Origin: Acidobacteriaceae bacterium
GTDB taxonomy: Bacteria > Acidobacteriota > Terriglobia > Terriglobales > Acidobacteriaceae
DNA: 7,823 nucleotides
Direction: 5' to 3'
Assembly: GCA_003135495.1 (NCBI GenBank)
Contig: PLBX01000283.1
Coordinates: 1-7,823, forward strand
Positions 5,387 through 7,823 of this stretch are shown in pieces. The notes beneath the pieces were generated by a model. The model worked only from the letters and a program-made list of their open reading frames with translations, was not told where the DNA came from and did no database searches. A program made the translations under genes and the position numbers. Within the stretch, counting starts at the first letter, position 1. Every line of letters begins with the position of its first letter.

Positions 5387-7213
5387 ATGCCGCCGCCGCG
5401 ATCGCTTCGTAATCAGCCGCCGCGAAAATCCAGCGGTTCCCCGTGTTTCCCCGTGTTCCCTGTGGTAAAGATTTTTGCGTTGCTGTTGCTTCTCGTTTCC
5501 AGTGTCGCTCAAGCCCAAGCGCGCAATTGGCGGGTGAAAGACTTTCAGGACACAATCTCCATCGCTGCCGACGGCACCACCCTGGTCAGCGAAAAAATCA
5601 CCCTCGACTTTGTGGGCGAGTGGCACGGCATCCATCGCACGATTCCAGTCGAGTATCCCGGGGCTGACGGATCGAACTACACCCTTTTTCTCAAAGTCAT
5701 CAGCGTGACCGACGAAGATGGGAAGAAGCTCAAATATGATTCCAGCAAGTCTGGCGCGTACCGCGATCTCAAAATTTATCATCCGGGCGCCGTCGACACC
5801 ACACGCGTCGTAAACATCGATTACTCTGTGCGCAATGCCGTCCGCTTTTTTGGCAGCAACAGCGGAAGTAACAACGACAACTATGCGGAGTTCTACTGGA
5901 ATGTAACTGGAAACGATTGGCCGGTGCCGATCGATCACGCCTCTGCCTTCATCACCCTGCCCGAAAACGCGGTGGGCGGAATTCGCGCCCAGGCTTTCAC
6001 CGGCGCCTACGGTTCGAAGCAAAGCGAAGCGAACGTGGAAGTTAAAGCCGCGAACGTCATGTTCGAAACTACCCGTCCGCTTCCCATGCGGGGCGGCGCA
6101 ACTATTGATATTTATATTCCGGCGGGCATTATCAAAGCTCCGTCGGCGCTCACAAAATTATTCTGGTTTTTGGGCAGCAATCCCATCCTCTTCTTACCCT
6201 TTTTTACTTTCGCCGTCATGTTTGCGCTCTGGTATTCCGTTGGACGCGATCCCGATCCCGGAATCTCCGTCGCCCCGCAGTACGAGCCTCCGAAAGGCAT
6301 TTGCCCGGCTGAGGCTGGAACGTTAGTCGACGACACCATCCATCCACGCGACATTACCAGCACCATCGTCGATCTTGCTGTCCGCGGCTACATCAAGATC
6401 GAAGAAAAAGTCGACACGTTCCTCGTCTTTCACCACAAAGATTATTTATTCCATTTGCTCAAACCGCGCGAGCAGTGGGGATCAGATCTCACACCGCACG
6501 AACGCGTGATGCTGGAGAATATTTTTCTGGGCGGAACTGAAACTCAGCTATCCAGCCTGAAGAACCGCTTCTACACGGTCATTCCGATTGTTCGCCAAGA
6601 CATTATGTCGTCGCTCAAGAGTAAAGGCATCTACATGCTCGATCCGGAATCGGCGAATGGCTATAGCATCGCCGTGGGTATAGCGATTGCGATTCTGGTA
6701 ATTGCCATCCAAGTCATGGGATGGATGAACCTCTTCTATTCTGTTCCGCTGCTGATCGGGAGCGCGATTGTTTCGGCAATTATCTGGTGGCTGTTTGCCC
6801 GGCAGATGACCGCAAAGACGGTAGCCGGAGCACGCACCAGAATCGCAGTTCTTGGATTTGAAGAATTCATGAACCGGGTTGACGCCGACCGCATCAAGCG
6901 CATGCCGCCCGACACGTTCGAAAAATTTCTCCCCTACGCCATGGCCTTAGGCGTGGAACACCACTGGGCGCAAGCCTTCGACGGCATCATTAAAGACCCG
7001 CCAAGCTGGTACGTTTCGCCCAATGGATACACGGGCTTTAGCCCACTCTTCTTTTCCAGTTCCATGCACAGCATGGCGTCAGACATGCACCAGGTGTTTG
7101 TTTCAACTCCAAGGTCGAGTTCTACCGGCTCCGGATTCAGCAGTGGAGGCGGCTTTTCAGGCGGAGGCTTTTCCGGAGGCGGATTCGGCGGCGGTGGGGG
7201 CAGCGCCTTCTAG
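5387..7213 (+). CDS. DUF2207 family membrane protein with Gly-rich C-terminus
   Basis: The product has 608 residues from ATG 5387. A hydrophobic export segment, KIFALLLLLVSSVAQAQA (28-45), is followed by an extracytoplasmic beta-rich DUF2207 domain (about 48-250). That domain has WHGIHRTIPVEY, NAVRFF and AEFYWNVTGNDWPVPI. A membrane segment lies at about 259-285, ending in VGRDPDPG, and is followed by QYEPPKGICPAEAGTLVDD, a hallmark of this family. A helical cytoplasmic part (about 320-420) leads to two more membrane segments (about 426-446 and 450-470), a conserved-looking FEEFMNRV...FEKFLPYAMALGV block, and a Ser/Gly tail (577-608) of GGGFSGGG type. Molecular function is unknown; it probably works with LemA at the envelope. 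The start is uncertain. ATG 5387 is placed for coupling to lemA but adds a Pro/Arg-rich 27-residue leader that looks repeat-derived. GTG 5462 would give a cleaner signal peptide but lacks a visible SD. Confidence 0.88.
   Translation: MPPPRSLRNQPPRKSSGSPCFPVFPVVKIFALLLLLVSSVAQAQARNWRVKDFQDTISIAADGTTLVSEKITLDFVGEWHGIHRTIPVEYPGADGSNYTLFLKVISVTDEDGKKLKYDSSKSGAYRDLKIYHPGAVDTTRVVNIDYSVRNAVRFFGSNSGSNNDNYAEFYWNVTGNDWPVPIDHASAFITLPENAVGGIRAQAFTGAYGSKQSEANVEVKAANVMFETTRPLPMRGGATIDIYIPAGIIKAPSALTKLFWFLGSNPILFLPFFTFAVMFALWYSVGRDPDPGISVAPQYEPPKGICPAEAGTLVDDTIHPRDITSTIVDLAVRGYIKIEEKVDTFLVFHHKDYLFHLLKPREQWGSDLTPHERVMLENIFLGGTETQLSSLKNRFYTVIPIVRQDIMSSLKSKGIYMLDPESANGYSIAVGIAIAILVIAIQVMGWMNLFYSVPLLIGSAIVSAIIWWLFARQMTAKTVAGARTRIAVLGFEEFMNRVDADRIKRMPPDTFEKFLPYAMALGVEHHWAQAFDGIIKDPPSWYVSPNGYTGFSPLFFSSSMHSMASDMHQVFVSTPRSSSTGSGFSSGGGFSGGGFSGGGFGGGGGSAF
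5396..5475. repeat. dispersed-repeat-like sequence at the lemA / DUF2207 junction
   Basis: This stretch contains TCGTAATCAGCCGCCGCGAA, then AATCCAGCGG and TTCCCCGTGTTTCCCCGTG ending in CCTGTGGTAAAG. On the minus strand it reads as the ACCACAGGGAACACGGGG type of sequence and encodes a spurious peptide with YHREHGETRG. I recognise this style (accacagaggacacagag..., giving 'HREHxGxREH' spurious proteins) as a repeat scattered between genes in many environmental bacteria. Here it covers the first codons of the DUF2207 gene. The identification is from memory. Confidence 0.45.
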
Positions 7214-7239
7214 CATTGGCATATAACTGACCCTACCTC

Positions 7240-7310
7240 GTCATCCTGAGCGAAGCGAAGGACCTGAAGTTAGTAGCGAAATGCAGATCCCTCACTCCGT
7301 TCGGGATGAC
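7240..7310. repeat. REP/MITE-like imperfect inverted repeat bounded by GTCATCC / GGATGAC
   Basis: The left arm, 7240-7266 (GTCATCCTGAGCGAAGCGAA then GGACCTG), matches the reverse complement of the right arm, 7284-7310, at 21 of 27 positions. All six differences are transitions, which largely keep G-U pairing in RNA. The spacer is 17 nt. The arms read GTCATCC-yGA-rCG-rAG-yGA-rGGA-yCTG. This resembles a repeat I recall as very common between genes in Acidobacteriota and other environmental bacteria. It sits between convergent genes, where it could also act as a two-way transcript end. Confidence 0.7.
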
Positions 7311-7362
7311 AATTACAGAAGGATGTTGATTCGTCGAATTGAGTCACAAAGTTTGCGCAGAG

Positions 7363-7823
7363 CTACCGCATCGACTCTTCGATTTCTGAGATCCAGTCGG
7401 GGCGCTTCAATACTTCGCGAGGCTTTGGTCCATCGGCCGCCCCGACAATGCCATCGCGTTCCATGAGGTCGATAAGGTGAGCGGCGCGGCCGTAGCCGAT
7501 GCGCAGCCGGCGTTGCAGCAGGGAAGTGGAGGCTTTGCCAAATTCAATCACAAGGCGCACCGCATCATTGAAAAGTGGATCGTTGTCGTCGGCGGAAACT
7601 TCTCCAGAACCATCGCCGCCGCCGGATGAGGCTTCGCGATCTTCTTTTGGCGTCTCGAGAAATTTCTCTTGATACTGCGCTTGCCCCTGCGCCTTCCAGA
7701 ATTCCACGACCGCTTCGATTTCTTTTTCGGTTACGTACGGAGCGTGGAGGCGATGAACTCGCGCTGAGCCCGAAGGCAGGTAGAGCATGTCGCCGCGTCC
7801 GAGGAGGGATTCGGCGCCGTTGG
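7363..7823 (-). CDS. ftsK: DNA translocase FtsK, C-terminal part (5' end beyond the right edge)
   Basis: The frame enters from the right edge and ends at the stop on 7363-7365, giving about 152 residues. The first visible residues, NGAESLLGRGDMLYLPSGSA then RVHRLHAPYVTEKEIEAVVE, are the end of the FtsK/SpoIIIE RecA-like motor. The ATG at 7788 is internal to this motif and is not the start. A Gly/Ser/Asp/Glu-rich linker (GGGDGSGEVSADD) follows. Then comes the gamma winged-helix domain, DPLFNDAVRLVIEFGKASTS and LLQRRLRIGYGRAAHLIDLM plus ERDGIVG, which in this family reads polar KOPS sequences and activates XerCD at dif. The protein is a septal membrane-anchored ATPase that clears and aligns chromosome termini at division. 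Nothing in the visible part looks defective. It is convergent with the DUF2207 gene. Confidence 0.95.
   Translation of the reverse strand, partial: NGAESLLGRGDMLYLPSGSARVHRLHAPYVTEKEIEAVVEFWKAQGQAQYQEKFLETPKEDREASSGGGDGSGEVSADDNDPLFNDAVRLVIEFGKASTSLLQRRLRIGYGRAAHLIDLMERDGIVGAADGPKPREVLKRPDWISEIEESMR

Noticed and set aside
4941..5555. 204-codon open frame on the minus strand
   Set aside because: It is fully antisense to lemA and the junction repeat; the sense frame is an unmistakable LemA protein.
5381..6022. 213-codon open frame on the minus strand
   Set aside because: It is antisense to the DUF2207 gene; its YHREHGETRG-type segment comes from the repeat, and the rest has no family features.

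Overview
The window looks like a chromosomal segment from a moderately GC-rich, Gram-negative-type bacterium. Acidobacteriota (Terriglobia/Koribacter-like) is my best guess. This rests on an Ala/Lys/Arg-rich protein with an 'ARWAKxR' motif, a secreted beta-helix protein, a lemA-DUF2207 pair, and a dispersed inverted-repeat element bounded by GTCATCC/GGATGAC. The placement is an inference from resemblance, not a search result.

Layout. (1) 1-218: the 3' end of a small basic protein that continues off the left edge. (2) 374-2158: a 594-residue protein fusing a winged-helix-like domain, a RibD-type zinc deaminase domain and two similar beta-rich C-terminal domains. This is the most unusual gene here. 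(3) 2159-3144: almost 1 kb without an intact gene. It holds a likely decayed C-terminal remnant of a tyrosine recombinase on the minus strand, a 9-bp inverted repeat, a weak promoter and, just before the next gene, a foldable leader RNA with a GAAA-tetraloop hairpin. (4) 3145-4398: an exported right-handed parallel beta-helix protein, closed by a strong intrinsic terminator. (5) 4490-4838: non-coding, with a repeat/palindrome cluster and a possible promoter. (6) 4839-7213: lemA followed 2 nt later by a DUF2207 membrane protein, almost certainly one operon. The DUF2207 N-terminus appears to run through a dispersed repeat. (7) 7214-7362: a 71-bp REP-like inverted repeat between convergent genes. 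(8) 7363-7823, minus strand: the 3' end of ftsK, including its DNA-reading gamma domain.

How it fits together. The right half (lemA-DUF2207, ftsK) looks like stable core chromosome. The left half looks like accessory DNA: an orphan multidomain deaminase beside a recombinase remnant, with no riboflavin genes nearby. The deaminase has a sensor/effector-like layout (DNA-binding-like head, enzyme, beta-sandwich-like tail). A role in nucleotide metabolism under stress or in phage defence is possible, but this is inference only. No tRNA, rRNA, CRISPR array or intact insertion sequence was seen.
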